Assembly: GCA_015061665.1 (NCBI GenBank)
Contig: SUWC01000003.1
Coordinates: 23,945 to 87,944 of the forward strand
Source: Lentisphaerota bacterium
GTDB lineage: Bacteria; Verrucomicrobiota; Kiritimatiellia; RFP12; UBA1067
Direction of reading: 5' to 3'
Length of the DNA stretch: 64,000 bases
Under the pieces are notes generated by a model. It made no database searches. It saw only the letters and a program-made list of their open reading frames with translations, and was not told the DNA's origin. A program made the translations under genes and the position numbers. Position 1 is the stretch's first letter; each line of letters begins with the position of its first letter. Positions 45,537-55,054 of this stretch are shown here, piece by piece.

Positions 45537-48500
45537 TCACTTTTCACTTGATCCCGCCGCGGGAATACGGCGATAGCGGTAGCCGGAGAACGCCGTGTTT
45601 TTGAAGACTTTCCATACCGGATAAATCGTCCCGTCAGGGCGCACACGTTCCTGGTACAAGTCAATTCCCATGATCTCGTCCATGCTTGCCGAGAACACTT
45701 CATTGCCGTCGACAGTAATTGTCATCCGGTCCTTGCCCGCGGCAAGGCGGAAAGAGTGCGAATCCTTTTTCTCAAGATCCCCTTTGCTGACCACGAACTT
45801 CGGAGACCAACCCTCCTCGCTCTTGTCCTCGAACTTTACAGAATCCGGGATGGCAAGGTTCTTCCTTGTATACGATTCCACATGGTAGTGGTCACCAGAT
45901 TCGTCACGCCAAAACCTTATGTACGGGAATGCCCACGAGTTTGAATCCATGCAAAAACCTACATAGGGGTGCGACCAGCCCCACCCGATGTTCCAGTATT
46001 TCTGCTTCGGATCCTTGTCCTCGAAGTGGATCGTCGCCTCGTATTCATAGCCCAATCCTGGAAGAGGCGTCTGGATTCGGTAATACCCCCGCTTGTCATT
46101 GCGGAGCCGTGCACGGCCATCTTTAGCCGTTCCAGTCATTCCCCACCAGTTGACAGCCTCGTTTCCCGTGGGGGTCGGCATCGCATCCACCCATCCGCCG
46201 GCAGCCTCCTGCAGCGCCTTCCTCGCCCGGTAATAGCTGCGGGACGCAATCACGGATGCCTCCTCGCGAAGCCGTGGTGTATTAAGCATTTTCTCAGAAA
46301 TCTTGAACACAGACTGCATGTCGCCTTTAGACATCGACTCCCCTAGGCGCAAAACGTCTTCGCGGGTTCTGCTGTCAGCCAAGGCAAGGAACATGTTTAT
46401 CTGAGTCACATACTCTCCGTTTGGCGCGGCAAACCTCAGCCAGAGTGCGTCATGCCAGTCGAAGACGGATGCCTTGATCTGCGAAGCATAATGCCGTACC
46501 TTTTCCCAGTCGTCTAGCTGCATTGCCAGAGACATCGCCATGCTGCGGAATGTGTCGACGGACGGCATCAGCGGCTGCTCACCGGCCGCGATATACGCGT
46601 CGAACATCTTGAAAAGAGAATTTCGAAGTTCGGGTCCGATCACGTAGTCGCAGATGTTTGTATCGGTCGGGACGTGCTCAACTTCCCATCTATAAATGTT
46701 TTTCAACGCTGCTGCAGCTACCCGATACGAAAACGTCGAATCTGTACGGACGTTGGCAACTGCGTTCGAGGCGACGGAATATAGATACTCCGTCGACCCG
46801 CCCCAGCGCGTCGTCTGCCCTTGAAGAACATTCGACAGATTCCACACCGCGCCGTCGAGAGAGTTAGACACAGCCCTGTTAAACCACATCGCCCCATTGC
46901 CGCCACATCGAAAGCCGTAGTACTTAGCTAGCGCCATCATGGCGACGGCGCCGTCAGGCTTGATCTTCACAGCTTCAAGGAGGTTGGTCTCTCCACCGTC
47001 CTGTATTAGAGCCAGATACCTGTTTCCGACCTTCTCACCTGCCTTGGGGTCGGGACAACCCAGAGTGTCAAGCTTCTCCAATATGCGGCAGTCCGCCTCC
47101 TTGAACAACTGGGCGATCTTGTCAAACGCCGTTGCACGCTCGTCGAATATCGACTTGTAGCTTTCGGACTTCTCCCGCTTGTTCATGTCAAGCCGCTTGT
47201 ACACCCACTTGGCATGCCCCCAGCGCAACAGATAGCCCAACATCGGCTCTGCTCCGTCGTCATGCTTGGCAATCATCTCCTTGAACATCTTACCGCCCTG
47301 CCAGTATTGGGGCTCGCTCGCCATGCCCAAGTAACGAAGCAAACCGACCGCCGCATCGCGGCACTTGGCCTTGTTCCACAGTTTGTCCGCCTCTGCGAAT
47401 TCGGCACTAGTCGGGAACTCCTCGCGCGCCGTAGCAAGCTTGCGCACAAGCGCTTCGCGCACCTTGACGATGCTAGCCGCCGTCTTTTCGTCCATTCCCT
47501 CCGGCGCATGAAATGAATCCACAATGTGCTTGCGCCAGAACGGCACGGCGACTTTTTCGAAGAATTCGGCGTCAGTGTGGGCATCCTCCGGCTTCGGCGA
47601 AACGAAAACCGGGCCTCGCCTTACCGGTTCCTCTTCATCATCTTCGTCGTCTTCTTCCTCTCCTTCATCGGCGTCGAGCTTGCCGGACTTCTTCTCCTCC
47701 TCGAATGCCTTGAGGGCCGACTTGAGCATCTCGAAGCGCGCTTCCTGTTCGCCGACGAGCTTCTGCTTGCGCGCCTCCATGTGTTCAGGGACCTTCATCG
47801 CCTTCGCTTCGGCGAAAGCCCGGTCATAGAGAGGAACGTACTTGGAATAGACAGTGTCGAACAAGGCGATTTGCACTGCCTTCATCGCCTTGCGGAAGAA
47901 CTTGCGCTGTTCCGACTTGGATGCATTCTTGTCCGGCTGCGGCAGCGTCGCCCTTGCCTTTTCCATCGCCGCTTTCGACTCTTCTTCCATCTGCTTGTCG
48001 TAGCGGTTGAGCACGTCCTCGATGGGCTTGATGTACTTCTTGACGTCCGGCGCGTCGCGGATTTCCGCGTCGAGCTTTTCGACATACTTTTCAGGGCCGC
48101 CTTCCGCGTAGCCAAGCCTCGTCACCTCCTCGCCCTTGGCATCGAGCACGATGACGGTCGGGAATCCCGCAACACGGTACTTTTCGACGAGCTTCGGATT
48201 TTCCTCGGCGGCCTTCGGGGTAAGAAGCGCCTTGTCCATCGGAGAGTCGACCATCAAGAGGACGTACTTCTCGGCGGCGGCCTTGCGGAAGACTTCGGTC
48301 GCAAACACCTCCTTGTCGAGGCGCTTGCACCAGCCGCACCAGTCGCTGCCGGAGAAATCGGCGACGACGTGCTTGTTCTCGGCCGCAGCCTTCTTCAGCG
48401 CGGCATCGTAGTCGTCGAGCCAGCCCTCTGGCGTCGACGTCGCAGCAAAAGTCGCAAGCGAAAACATTGCGACGGACAATGCAGATATTGCTTTCATCAT
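45537..48500 (-). CDS. Large secreted protein with N-terminal thioredoxin fold
   Basis: 987 aa. Signal peptide (ISALSVAMFSLATFAA), then a thioredoxin-like domain with VADFSGSDWCGWCKRLD as the CxxC active site and GFPTVIVLD as the cis-Pro strand. A long helical, charged region with an acidic stretch near residue 290 and a TPR-like middle follow. The C-terminal ~200 residues form a beta-rich domain resembling a LamG/concanavalin sandwich. Probable envelope redox or substrate-binding role; function unknown. Confidence 0.8.
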   Translation of the reverse strand: MMKAISALSVAMFSLATFAATSTPEGWLDDYDAALKKAAAENKHVVADFSGSDWCGWCKRLDKEVFATEVFRKAAAEKYVLLMVDSPMDKALLTPKAAEENPKLVEKYRVAGFPTVIVLDAKGEEVTRLGYAEGGPEKYVEKLDAEIRDAPDVKKYIKPIEDVLNRYDKQMEEESKAAMEKARATLPQPDKNASKSEQRKFFRKAMKAVQIALFDTVYSKYVPLYDRAFAEAKAMKVPEHMEARKQKLVGEQEARFEMLKSALKAFEEEKKSGKLDADEGEEEDDEDDEEEPVRRGPVFVSPKPEDAHTDAEFFEKVAVPFWRKHIVDSFHAPEGMDEKTAASIVKVREALVRKLATAREEFPTSAEFAEADKLWNKAKCRDAAVGLLRYLGMASEPQYWQGGKMFKEMIAKHDDGAEPMLGYLLRWGHAKWVYKRLDMNKREKSESYKSIFDERATAFDKIAQLFKEADCRILEKLDTLGCPDPKAGEKVGNRYLALIQDGGETNLLEAVKIKPDGAVAMMALAKYYGFRCGGNGAMWFNRAVSNSLDGAVWNLSNVLQGQTTRWGGSTEYLYSVASNAVANVRTDSTFSYRVAAAALKNIYRWEVEHVPTDTNICDYVIGPELRNSLFKMFDAYIAAGEQPLMPSVDTFRSMAMSLAMQLDDWEKVRHYASQIKASVFDWHDALWLRFAAPNGEYVTQINMFLALADSRTREDVLRLGESMSKGDMQSVFKISEKMLNTPRLREEASVIASRSYYRARKALQEAAGGWVDAMPTPTGNEAVNWWGMTGTAKDGRARLRNDKRGYYRIQTPLPGLGYEYEATIHFEDKDPKQKYWNIGWGWSHPYVGFCMDSNSWAFPYIRFWRDESGDHYHVESYTRKNLAIPDSVKFEDKSEEGWSPKFVVSKGDLEKKDSHSFRLAAGKDRMTITVDGNEVFSASMDEIMGIDLYQERVRPDGTIYPVWKVFKNTAFSGYRYRRIPAAGSSEK

Positions 48501-48603
48501 TTTTTCCCGATATGTCAGTGTTTAGTGGAATTGCCAATCTATTGGCTGAATATTATACCACAACTCGAGGCACTCCCTGCTGGCATTCGACGCCTGCGAA
48601 CCC

Positions 48604-48850
48604 TTACCAGAACGCCCAGTTCCCTGTCACGACAACTTGAATTCCGAGAACGAGATTCGTGACGGAATGGGCGACGATCGCCGGGACAAGTCCGCAGCGG
48701 ACGGCCAGCAATGCGTAGGCCGCGCCGGCCATCGCGCCCGCGAGCCAGCGATTGTGCTCCAAGGCGAAAAGCCCCGTCGTCCAAAGAAACGCCTGCCAGT
48801 CAAACCGCGTGGACGCGGAGTCCAGCCAGTCGCGATTCGCGATCCTCCTG
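48604..48850 (-). pseudogene. C-terminal fragment of a CPBP (CAAX-like) membrane protease
   Basis: In the frame missed by the ORF track: FALEHNRWLAGAMAGAAYALL...GLVPAIVAHSVTNLVLG, including the EHNRW and H...N motifs of CPBP proteases. Stop codons in frame lie just upstream near 48870 and no start is present, so only the end of the gene survives. Confidence 0.7.
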
Positions 48851-48890
48851 TCTCCTCTCGCAACATTCCCATGATCCTATTATATCAGAC

Positions 48891-49649
48891 TTATTTGTCG
48901 TCTGGAAGCTGGTCATTGATCTCTCGCTCGCTGTCAGTCAAGAAAATGAGTTCAGTTACGGTATCTTCGGCGCAACTCGTGAAGTTGGTGATGACGACAC
49001 CTTTTTCTTTGACCTTATACAGACTGACATAGTTGTTGGTCACAATCGAGCCATCTTCCTGAACGACGCCAATGAGTTGACTACTCGTTATCTCATCTCG
49101 TTCTCCGCATGTGATGGAGTTCGTCGACCGACAGTCAAGGCACTTCGCCTTCCCCTGTGCCATCGCCATTGCCCAGGCTTCAGTGGCCGGATCTTCGCTT
49201 ATGCATTTCCGCGCCAACTCTTCCGCCCGTTGCTGCTTAATGGCGAGATCCTCCGGACTCCCCGGTTCGATGCATCTAACTTCAACCCGAATCATAAACA
49301 CATTCATTAACGCGACAATCACAAGCAAGGCGATTGTCAGTGCCTTGCGCTGATACAACCGATGCTTGATATACCAATAGGAACAGGCAACACAAAGCGC
49401 CCAGACAGGGAATGGACAAACATATTGAAGCACCCACGAAGGGCACTGGTGCATAAACACCCCCCACACCAAGTCCTGCCAAACATCAAAGACACAGCAG
49501 ACAGGTGTTCCCCATGCAAGGCCTCCGAAGAAATGGTAAATCGTGGCGCAAGGCCGCAAAAGCGCCATCGCCATCACGACCATCCACAACCCAGTATTAA
49601 CGCTCCGCTGGGGAGACACCCCTTTCTCGCTGTCATTTTCTGTCGCCAT
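48891..49649 (-). CDS. Membrane protein of unknown function
   Basis: 252 aa with about three to four hydrophobic segments in the first 130 residues, then a soluble Cys-containing C-terminal domain. No family recognised. Nine bp after the next small gene, probably co-transcribed. Confidence 0.6.
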   Translation of the reverse strand: MATENDSEKGVSPQRSVNTGLWMVVMAMALLRPCATIYHFFGGLAWGTPVCCVFDVWQDLVWGVFMHQCPSWVLQYVCPFPVWALCVACSYWYIKHRLYQRKALTIALLVIVALMNVFMIRVEVRCIEPGSPEDLAIKQQRAEELARKCISEDPATEAWAMAMAQGKAKCLDCRSTNSITCGERDEITSSQLIGVVQEDGSIVTNNYVSLYKVKEKGVVITNFTSCAEDTVTELIFLTDSEREINDQLPDDK

Positions 49650-49658
49650 ATTGCTCTT

Positions 49659-49961
49659 TTAGGGTCGTTTGGCGGTAATCGAGTGGATGTAGATATCCGT
49701 CGGATGTTCGCCGCCGAAGACGGTGTGCATGACATTGCAGAGCCAAGCGATCTGGACGCCTTCCTGTCCGGCGGCCTTGGTGTGCTGCGGGACATCTGCG
49801 AACCACTCCGTGCCGGAGCGGTAGAAGCGAATTTCCTTGCGAACGGTCGAAGTGTCGACGCCGGTCGTCCGCGAGCGCAGAAAACAGCACGCAAGAAGCG
49901 CGCCTATTACAACCGTTCCGACAACCGCGCAAACCGCAATACGCAACAATGATATTTTCAT
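49659..49961 (-). CDS. Small membrane-anchored protein
   Basis: 100 aa from ATG 49961; N-terminal helix LLRIAVCAVVGTVVIGALLACC, then a domain with RFYRSGTEWFADVPQ. The ORF track begins eight codons earlier, but TATAAT 6 nt before ATG 49961 argues for a leaderless start there. Confidence 0.6.
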   Translation of the reverse strand: MKISLLRIAVCAVVGTVVIGALLACCFLRSRTTGVDTSTVRKEIRFYRSGTEWFADVPQHTKAAGQEGVQIAWLCNVMHTVFGGEHPTDIYIHSITAKRP

Positions 49962-49967
49962 GGCTAC

Positions 49968-49973
49968 ATTATA
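49968..49973 (-). promoter_or_regulatory. -10 element before the small membrane gene
   Basis: GCTATAATGTAGCCATG on the minus strand: TATAAT lies 6 nt before the start codon. Confidence 0.5.
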
Positions 49974-50069
49974 GCACAATCCCACGCTGCGCGGCGAAGG
50001 AAAGTTGTATAATCTCGTGGGTCAAATTGGAAGGGCAAGCTGTCGAGGCAGCTCAAAAGGGTCTGAGCT

Positions 50070-50085
50070 GAATGCCGCTAACTTA
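50070..50085 (-). repeat. Inverted partial copy of the 37-bp repeat
   Basis: GAATGCCGCTAACTTA is the reverse complement of the first 16 bases of the repeat. With 50241-50277 it flanks about 150 bp. Confidence 0.6.
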
Positions 50086-50240
50086 AGGCGATAATTGGCG
50101 ATAATGTCGCAATAATCAATGATAGGTGAAAGCAAGCCGAGAAATGATTCGCATGCCTACAAAACCAGGTTCGTCTTCCATTTTGTGCTATGAACATTCA
50201 GATCCGATGAAATGTCGGCAAAAAATTCGTTCTTTTCGCT

Positions 50241-50277
50241 TAAGTTAGCGGCATTCGGGTCAGAGCTTATTAATACA
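50241..50277 (+). repeat. 37-bp dispersed repeat, copy 2
   Basis: Identical to 45313-45349; abuts the 225-bp repeat copy B. The interval 49974-50816 holds only these repeats and gene fragments. Confidence 0.85.
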
Positions 50278-50280
50278 CAC

Positions 50281-50505
50281 TGCAGAAACCTAGCGAGGTG
50301 GGCGCATGGTGCTTCCAGAGACCTATGCGGCAGGCGAGAGCGTTTCACCCGCATCGGACCAATCTGCGAGGCTGGTGAAAACTTCGTCCGAGGCGCGTAA
50401 AATCGAGGGTTTTGAGCCGGATCGGCAAAAGGTTTTGAGAACTCCGACGGTTGAAAAAATTGGCTCCGTTACCACTTCGCCTTAGCTTCGCGCATCACAA
50501 CCACA
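50281..50505 (+). repeat. 225-bp direct repeat, copy B
   Basis: Ungapped match to 44421-44645; homology resumes at about 50574-50686 against 44723-44838, including the HEAT-gene tail fragment. Confidence 0.9.
50306..50485 (+). CDS. 59-codon ORF inside the repeat, copy B
   Basis: MVLPETYAAGESVSPASDQS... ending EKIGSVTTSP; same length as copy A with no frameshift. Coding status unproven. Confidence 0.35.
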   Translation: MVLPETYAAGESVSPASDQSARLVKTSSEARKIEGFEPDRQKVLRTPTVEKIGSVTTSP

Positions 50506-50619
50506 CTTAGAGCCGTCACTAAAGTGTTTTGACCTGGGGCTCTGCCCCAGACCCCAACTTATCACATACACCACATGCGGCTGGAACGCGCGAAGCATAT
50601 GGCGAAACGTTAGTGAAGC

Positions 50620-50700
50620 CCTTTTTCAAGCCGTCGGAGTTCCAATACCCTCCCGACCCTTTATCCGTTTGATCGCCGCTTCAACCGCCCTGGGCAGCGC
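50620..50700 (-). pseudogene. Tail fragment of the HEAT-like gene
   Basis: AVEAAIKRIKGREGIGTPTA, the C-terminal segment of the family at 58527-59651, with nothing upstream. Confidence 0.6.
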
Positions 50701-50816
50701 CCCTCGCACACCGCCATCCGGTAGGGCGCGATCACCGAGCGCGCCGCAACGGCTATGCCAAGTCCGCCTCGGCAACCGAAAAGCGACCGACTATGCTCAT
50801 ATCGACATCGCATGAA

Positions 50817-51188
50817 TTAATCACATTTATGACAAACAGGGAACCTATCTTTTACAATCGGTATTGGATCGCCTGTCCTCACAGCCTTCTGAAGACCAAG
50901 AGGAATCAGCGTAGGCTTATAGTGCTTCAGTTTCCCCTTTCGCTTTCCGCGCTTCATGCGCGTCTTTCCCGACTGCCGCTTAGCCTCAATCAGTTTCGCC
51001 GTGCGCCTGCGAAATTCATCGCGACTCTGCGATCTAATCCCCCATACAACTGCCAATATAATCAGTGCGGCGATGAACTGGCGCGGAAGCACAAAGAGCC
51101 ACACAATACAAACAATCAATAGAAGACCATAGCCCATCGCACGGTCTAGCCTATTGGCGACTTTAGCTTTATGTTTACGAGCAGGCAT
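50817..51188 (-). CDS. Small basic membrane protein
   Basis: 123 aa from MPARKHKAK; two adjacent hydrophobic stretches (GLLLIVCIVWLFVLP, FIAALIILAVVWGI) flanked by strongly basic regions, ending in CHKC. No family recognised. Near an Rhs fragment, so an effector or immunity role is possible but not shown. Confidence 0.5.
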   Translation of the reverse strand: MPARKHKAKVANRLDRAMGYGLLLIVCIVWLFVLPRQFIAALIILAVVWGIRSQSRDEFRRRTAKLIEAKRQSGKTRMKRGKRKGKLKHYKPTLIPLGLQKAVRTGDPIPIVKDRFPVCHKCD

Positions 51189-51256
51189 TGTTGCGGTTTT
51201 ATTACGTTTTATCTGTATTGTAATCACAGGCAATATAATTGTAAACTGCCACATCC

Positions 51257-51715
51257 CTACTCAGTTCCTCCTTGAAATCTATATTGAGGAGAAGTAATAA
51301 CTTGCCATTCATTATTTGTGACGCCATCACATAACACAACCTCGGCATAAAAAGCACATGTACTGATATCTTGCGGCATTAAAACTGAAAAGCGACATTC
51401 AGCGCCAGCTAAAACAATCAGCTTACCCTGATCAGAAGCCATCCCTCCAGATGAGCATCCACGTATCCATTCGCCTCCCTGCTTTATGTAAAAAACTAAA
51501 AATGGATGTTCCCTTCCTAGCAAGAATTTAGCAGTATTGGCCTTATTTGTAAATACGAACTCGCACTTGTATACGTCCGCCGCCTTAGAAACTTTTTCCA
51601 GCAACAAGCAATACTCTTTTTGCCGCGATGCACTCATTAACAAGGTTAAACACACCATAAGAACCGGTGCAACTACAAGAAGCGCTAGCGCAGTTCGCTT
51701 ACCTCGCCTTGACAT
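51257..51715 (-). CDS. Membrane-anchored protein downstream of an Rhs fragment
   Basis: 152 aa from ATG 51715. N-terminal anchor (TALALLVVAPVLMVCLTLLM) and a beta-rich C-terminal domain. It overlaps the Rhs fragment by 17 bp, the position in which Rhs immunity genes are often found. No family recognised. Confidence 0.5.
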   Translation of the reverse strand: MSRRGKRTALALLVVAPVLMVCLTLLMSASRQKEYCLLLEKVSKAADVYKCEFVFTNKANTAKFLLGREHPFLVFYIKQGGEWIRGCSSGGMASDQGKLIVLAGAECRFSVLMPQDISTCAFYAEVVLCDGVTNNEWQVITSPQYRFQGGTE

Positions 51716-52673
51716 AGCGGAAATGCCTCCCCCCATTACCTTCGGTCTCCAGACTATATCCATTGTTTCTATACCAGCGAGCAAAACGTGAATCAAAATG
51801 CCGATAGTTGTAATAAATCAGAGATGTGTCATCGTCAGCATACTCGCTTGAGAATCGCCAGAAGTTGCGATACGCGCTTTCGCCGACAGCCTGCGACATA
51901 GCTCCGAATGGTGCGTATTCGTAATGAGCCTCAATCTTTTTGTCCGTATCGACGACCTCGCTTACATTCTTGTTGCCATCATGCGTATAGATCGATGATG
52001 CGCCACTACGATTCCAAACAAGCGGTCTGGTAGCGACGGGTTCTGTCGGATCCCAGATGAATAGTTGTGAGTTTGTAGCAGAAACATCAAAGCTGGCGAC
52101 CTGCAAATAGCCGTCATAGACAAACCGCTGGTTGTTCTTCGTCACGCGGCGGCCCTGACGGTCGAAGGACATGGAAATGAGTGTGGGAGTGGAGGAGTTG
52201 GGAGTGGAGGAGTTAATAAGGGTCCACAACACAGGACGGTTTTCGCCGTTGTACTGAACCTGCCAGATGCCGGTCGCGGTCTTGACGAGGGTCTGGTTGC
52301 CATCGTCGTCGAACTGGGGAGAAAAGCTGGAAGTCTGAAGTCCGACGTCTGAAGTCAAAGTCGTTATCGAGCAATACCAGTTGAGCTGATTTGCCACGTA
52401 GACGGCATTGGTGCCGCGCTCGGATGATGTCTCGCGATTGCCGATGTCGTCAAAGTCGTAGGCGTAGCGGTATTCAGCATCAATCGCCGCTACAGCATTC
52501 GTAAGCTCGCTGCGAGTGTTGTTGGCGTAGGCAAAACAGCCGTCCCACGCCGTGGCAGTCACCTGCCCGGCGAGATTTTCGAGCGACGTGCGCTTACCCT
52601 GTTCGTTGTATGTCATGCGGTTATACGGTATACGGTTCGTCACTGCAGACACTCTTCTGAATTTAAATTTCAA
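51699..52673 (-). pseudogene. Truncated Rhs protein
   Basis: 324 aa covering only the end of an Rhs core: YAYDFDDIGNRETSSERGTN, SPQFDDDGNQTL, SMSFDRQGRRVTKN and YYNYRHFDSRFARW align with 60696-64000. There is no N-terminal part and no toxin domain after the core. Contains a TSDVGLQTS genomic repeat (52330-52356). Confidence 0.8.
52330..52356 (-). repeat. TSDLGL-family repeat in the Rhs fragment
   Basis: GAAGTCTGAAGTCCGACGTCTGAAGTC on the plus strand; read TSDVGLQTSS. The family is thus not limited to metabolic enzymes. Confidence 0.7.
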
Positions 52674-52684
52674 TGCCTACGTTC

Positions 52685-53248
52685 TCATTCCTCAGACCAT
52701 TTGGATCTGCATGGAATGAAACATACTCCTTCATCGTCGCAGACACCTACGGCAACAGCCAAAAGCCCACCTAGAATACGCTCAATTTGAGCATAAGTAA
52801 CATTATCCCCTTTCATGAATTTGGATTCACCCCCTGAGATCAGGCACATAAGCATAAATCGGTTGGCTGTTTTAATCGTATTTGCAATTTGCACATCATC
52901 ACTTGACCCGTCTATAATATAAAAAATATCATCACCCGCAAATACCATAGCACTTTGTTCGAGAGCCATGCAAGGGTCATTCTTCTTAAAATCACATTCC
53001 CTGAAAAGACAAAATACGCCGTCACACTTCAGATTTCGCTTTATCTCAGACGCAAATGCCATCCACCCTCCACAAAACTGCTCGTCAGCAGGCAAACCAC
53101 AGGGAAAATCCCAGTCACGGGCTGCTTCTGGGAAAACTTTTGCTGCCGAGAAATCAAGCAAAGCTTTTCGGGCCAGCAACAGTTTTCCCAAAGGGCCACT
53201 TCCTGCAAGCGCCTCCAGCAGCCAAGTTATTTGATTATGCGACAACAT
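52685..53248 (-). CDS. Unknown soluble protein
   Basis: 187 aa from MLSHNQITW. No signal peptide. Adjacent to the Rhs fragment; could be an orphan immunity protein. No family recognised. Confidence 0.45.
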   Translation of the reverse strand: MLSHNQITWLLEALAGSGPLGKLLLARKALLDFSAAKVFPEAARDWDFPCGLPADEQFCGGWMAFASEIKRNLKCDGVFCLFRECDFKKNDPCMALEQSAMVFAGDDIFYIIDGSSDDVQIANTIKTANRFMLMCLISGGESKFMKGDNVTYAQIERILGGLLAVAVGVCDDEGVCFIPCRSKWSEE

Positions 53249-53261
53249 GACCCATCCCCTC

Positions 53262-53510
53262 CTAAAGTTCAGTTGAACAGGACGCATTCTTCATAATCTT
53301 TTGAACCAGCTGATGGACTCGACAGCATAACAACACGGGAGCCAACAGGGTCAGACCTGATTGCCACAGTAAATTGCCACAGTAGGTTTTCCTTGTCATT
53401 GCGGCGCGCCCCTCTCGATCCATCCATTGCTTACCATAAAACGCGCGATAGGCAATGCGGTCGATCTGGCGACAGCATCGGTTAGGAAGATTTGCCCGGC
53501 TACGTCTCAT
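53262..53510 (-). pseudogene. RAYT transposase remnant (element A)
   Basis: Starts MRRSRANLPNRCC...DRIAYRAFY, the N-terminus of REP-associated tyrosine transposases, then jumps to sequence matching the 3' end of the element at 55.1 kb. All catalytic residues are lost. Confidence 0.7.
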
Positions 53511-53574
53511 GTCTAATATCACATCCCTATCTCTTGTTAGTGTGGCATTTTACTGTGCTAACCATGTCTGACCC
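53348..53574. mobile_element. RAYT-derived non-autonomous element A
   Basis: About 227 bp bounded by GGGTCAGACCTGATTGCCAC (53348-53385) and, inverted, CATGTCTGACCC (53541-53574). MITE-like internal deletion derivative. Confidence 0.65.
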
Positions 53575-53587
53575 TGTAGCCCCCATT

Positions 53588-53926
53588 CTAGAAGTAAAAT
53601 GCATGCCCCGTATGATACCATATTCCGTTCTTAAGAGGGTCAGCCAAGAGTCTGCTGGCAATGTCGTTATCACCGTATATTTCCTTTTGTATCTCGGCTT
53701 CCGGAATAACACCACTCCAGTCATATTCTATTGCCTTTATTTTCGCCATTGGAATCTCCTTAAAAATATGTTCTTCTACCATTCCCTTTGCGGCATGAAG
53801 GGACTCTGCAGTGCAACCAAACTCCTGCACGAACCCAATCATTGGCTTAGCACTAACAAAGAGCATTCCCGAGATGTCCGTCATAGGCATCACAAATGAA
53901 ACATCAACATTTATATAATAAATCAT
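53588..53926 (-). CDS. Small protein coupled to a RAYT head
   Basis: 112 aa starting MIYYINVDVSFVMP. Its ATG overlaps the stop of the 25-codon RAYT head as ATGA, so it would be translated by coupling. No family recognised. It lies between two inverted-repeat ends of the RAYT family. Confidence 0.5.
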   Translation of the reverse strand: MIYYINVDVSFVMPMTDISGMLFVSAKPMIGFVQEFGCTAESLHAAKGMVEEHIFKEIPMAKIKAIEYDWSGVIPEAEIQKEIYGDNDIASRLLADPLKNGIWYHTGHAFYF

Positions 53927-54000
53927 TTTAACGCACGGTGGGCGACGCGGCTTATCAGGTGATGGCATCGGTTTGGAAGACCTATCCTGCAACGCCTCAT
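53923..54000 (-). pseudogene. RAYT N-terminal head (element B)
   Basis: MRRCRIGLPNRCHHLISRVAHRALK, 25 codons, then TGA. It has the conserved RAYT start but nothing after. Too short for the ORF track. Confidence 0.75.
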
Positions 54001-54026
54001 GCCGAACAGTATATCATAAACTCCCG

Positions 54027-54064
54027 CTACTGTGGTAATTTACAGTGGTAACGATGTCTGACCC
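54027..54064. repeat. RAYT terminal inverted repeat, element B
   Basis: CTACTGTGGTAATTTACAGTGG...CTGACCC; same as the outer end of element C. About 27 bp upstream of the RAYT head. Confidence 0.75.
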
Positions 54065-54133
54065 TGTAGCCTCCGGCGAATGAGAAAAGCGCCAACGCGG
54101 CTATGTTAGCCGACAATTTCAGGCACCGGCCGT

Positions 54134-55015
54134 TCATTGTTTGCTGCGTTCAACCAGCATACGGCCTATCTCGGTTTTGAAATCATCCAGCCCGCTTATC
54201 GGCTCGAACAGCTCGGGATGGCGTTTGCAGAGCTCCGGATACTTCGAGACCTTGCCGTCCCGGTGCCAGAGCCAATAAACGATTTCGGAAATCTCGCGGG
54301 CGTTAAGAATCACATCCGATAAGTATATCTGTCTGTCCCACTTCTTTTTCACGATCCGTGCATTTGTGCCGACATTTTCGCCCACTAGACTTAGAGCAGT
54401 CGCATAGTCAACAATAAATCCTCCACCATCACACATCTTAAAAACACGCGCCTTAAACTCACTCATGAAATTATTTCTATTGATACTAAAAACATCAAAG
54501 AAACGTTCAAATGGCACTTTCGCTGCATTTAAGACATAATCGCTTTCGCTGAATCGCTCCTTAATTGGTGTTGTCTGCCTTTCAAGAAACACAATTCGAC
54601 AAATTCCATATTCAAAAATGGGAGAACCAACATAGCCTGAAGGCGGATGATTCAAATCGACCTTTGTATGTCTATCTGACTCATATACAAGCAATAGGCC
54701 AGGTTCTTGAGCAGGTGGAACTATATTGTCAAAAAGCCTCGAGTCTACAATGCTGTCGGTCTCTTCCAATCCAAACCGCCAGGCAAAAGGTATAACCGAA
54801 TCTGCCCTTGCAACGATGTTTGGTTTTTTCACTGTGATTGCAAACGTCACATTTGTTGCATATCGTTCAATAGAGTTTACCACAGACTCTCTCATGGCAC
54901 TCTCCAAAGTATCGAACAGCATGGCACCTGCCGCATAACGCGAAACGAGCACGCAGAGCAATGTGAACAAGAATCTATTGCGCATATGCGTGTAATTATC
55001 ATTGATACGCTTCAT
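54134..55015 (-). CDS. Secreted protein of unknown function
   Basis: 293 aa from ATG 55015 (GGGGAAAA upstream). Signal peptide FLFTLLCVLVSRYAAGA, then a mixed alpha/beta protein. AT-rich compared with core genes. Sits between RAYT-family repeats of elements B and C. Confidence 0.55.
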   Translation of the reverse strand: MKRINDNYTHMRNRFLFTLLCVLVSRYAAGAMLFDTLESAMRESVVNSIERYATNVTFAITVKKPNIVARADSVIPFAWRFGLEETDSIVDSRLFDNIVPPAQEPGLLLVYESDRHTKVDLNHPPSGYVGSPIFEYGICRIVFLERQTTPIKERFSESDYVLNAAKVPFERFFDVFSINRNNFMSEFKARVFKMCDGGGFIVDYATALSLVGENVGTNARIVKKKWDRQIYLSDVILNAREISEIVYWLWHRDGKVSKYPELCKRHPELFEPISGLDDFKTEIGRMLVERSKQ

Positions 55016-55054
55016 GTTTTTCCCCAACTTTAGGGCATTTGATGAGAGCCAACA

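Noticed and set aside
47526-48662. 378-aa plus-strand ORF opposite the thioredoxin-fold gene
   Set aside because: Leu/Arg-rich complement of a Lys/Glu-rich coding region; no start signal or domain.
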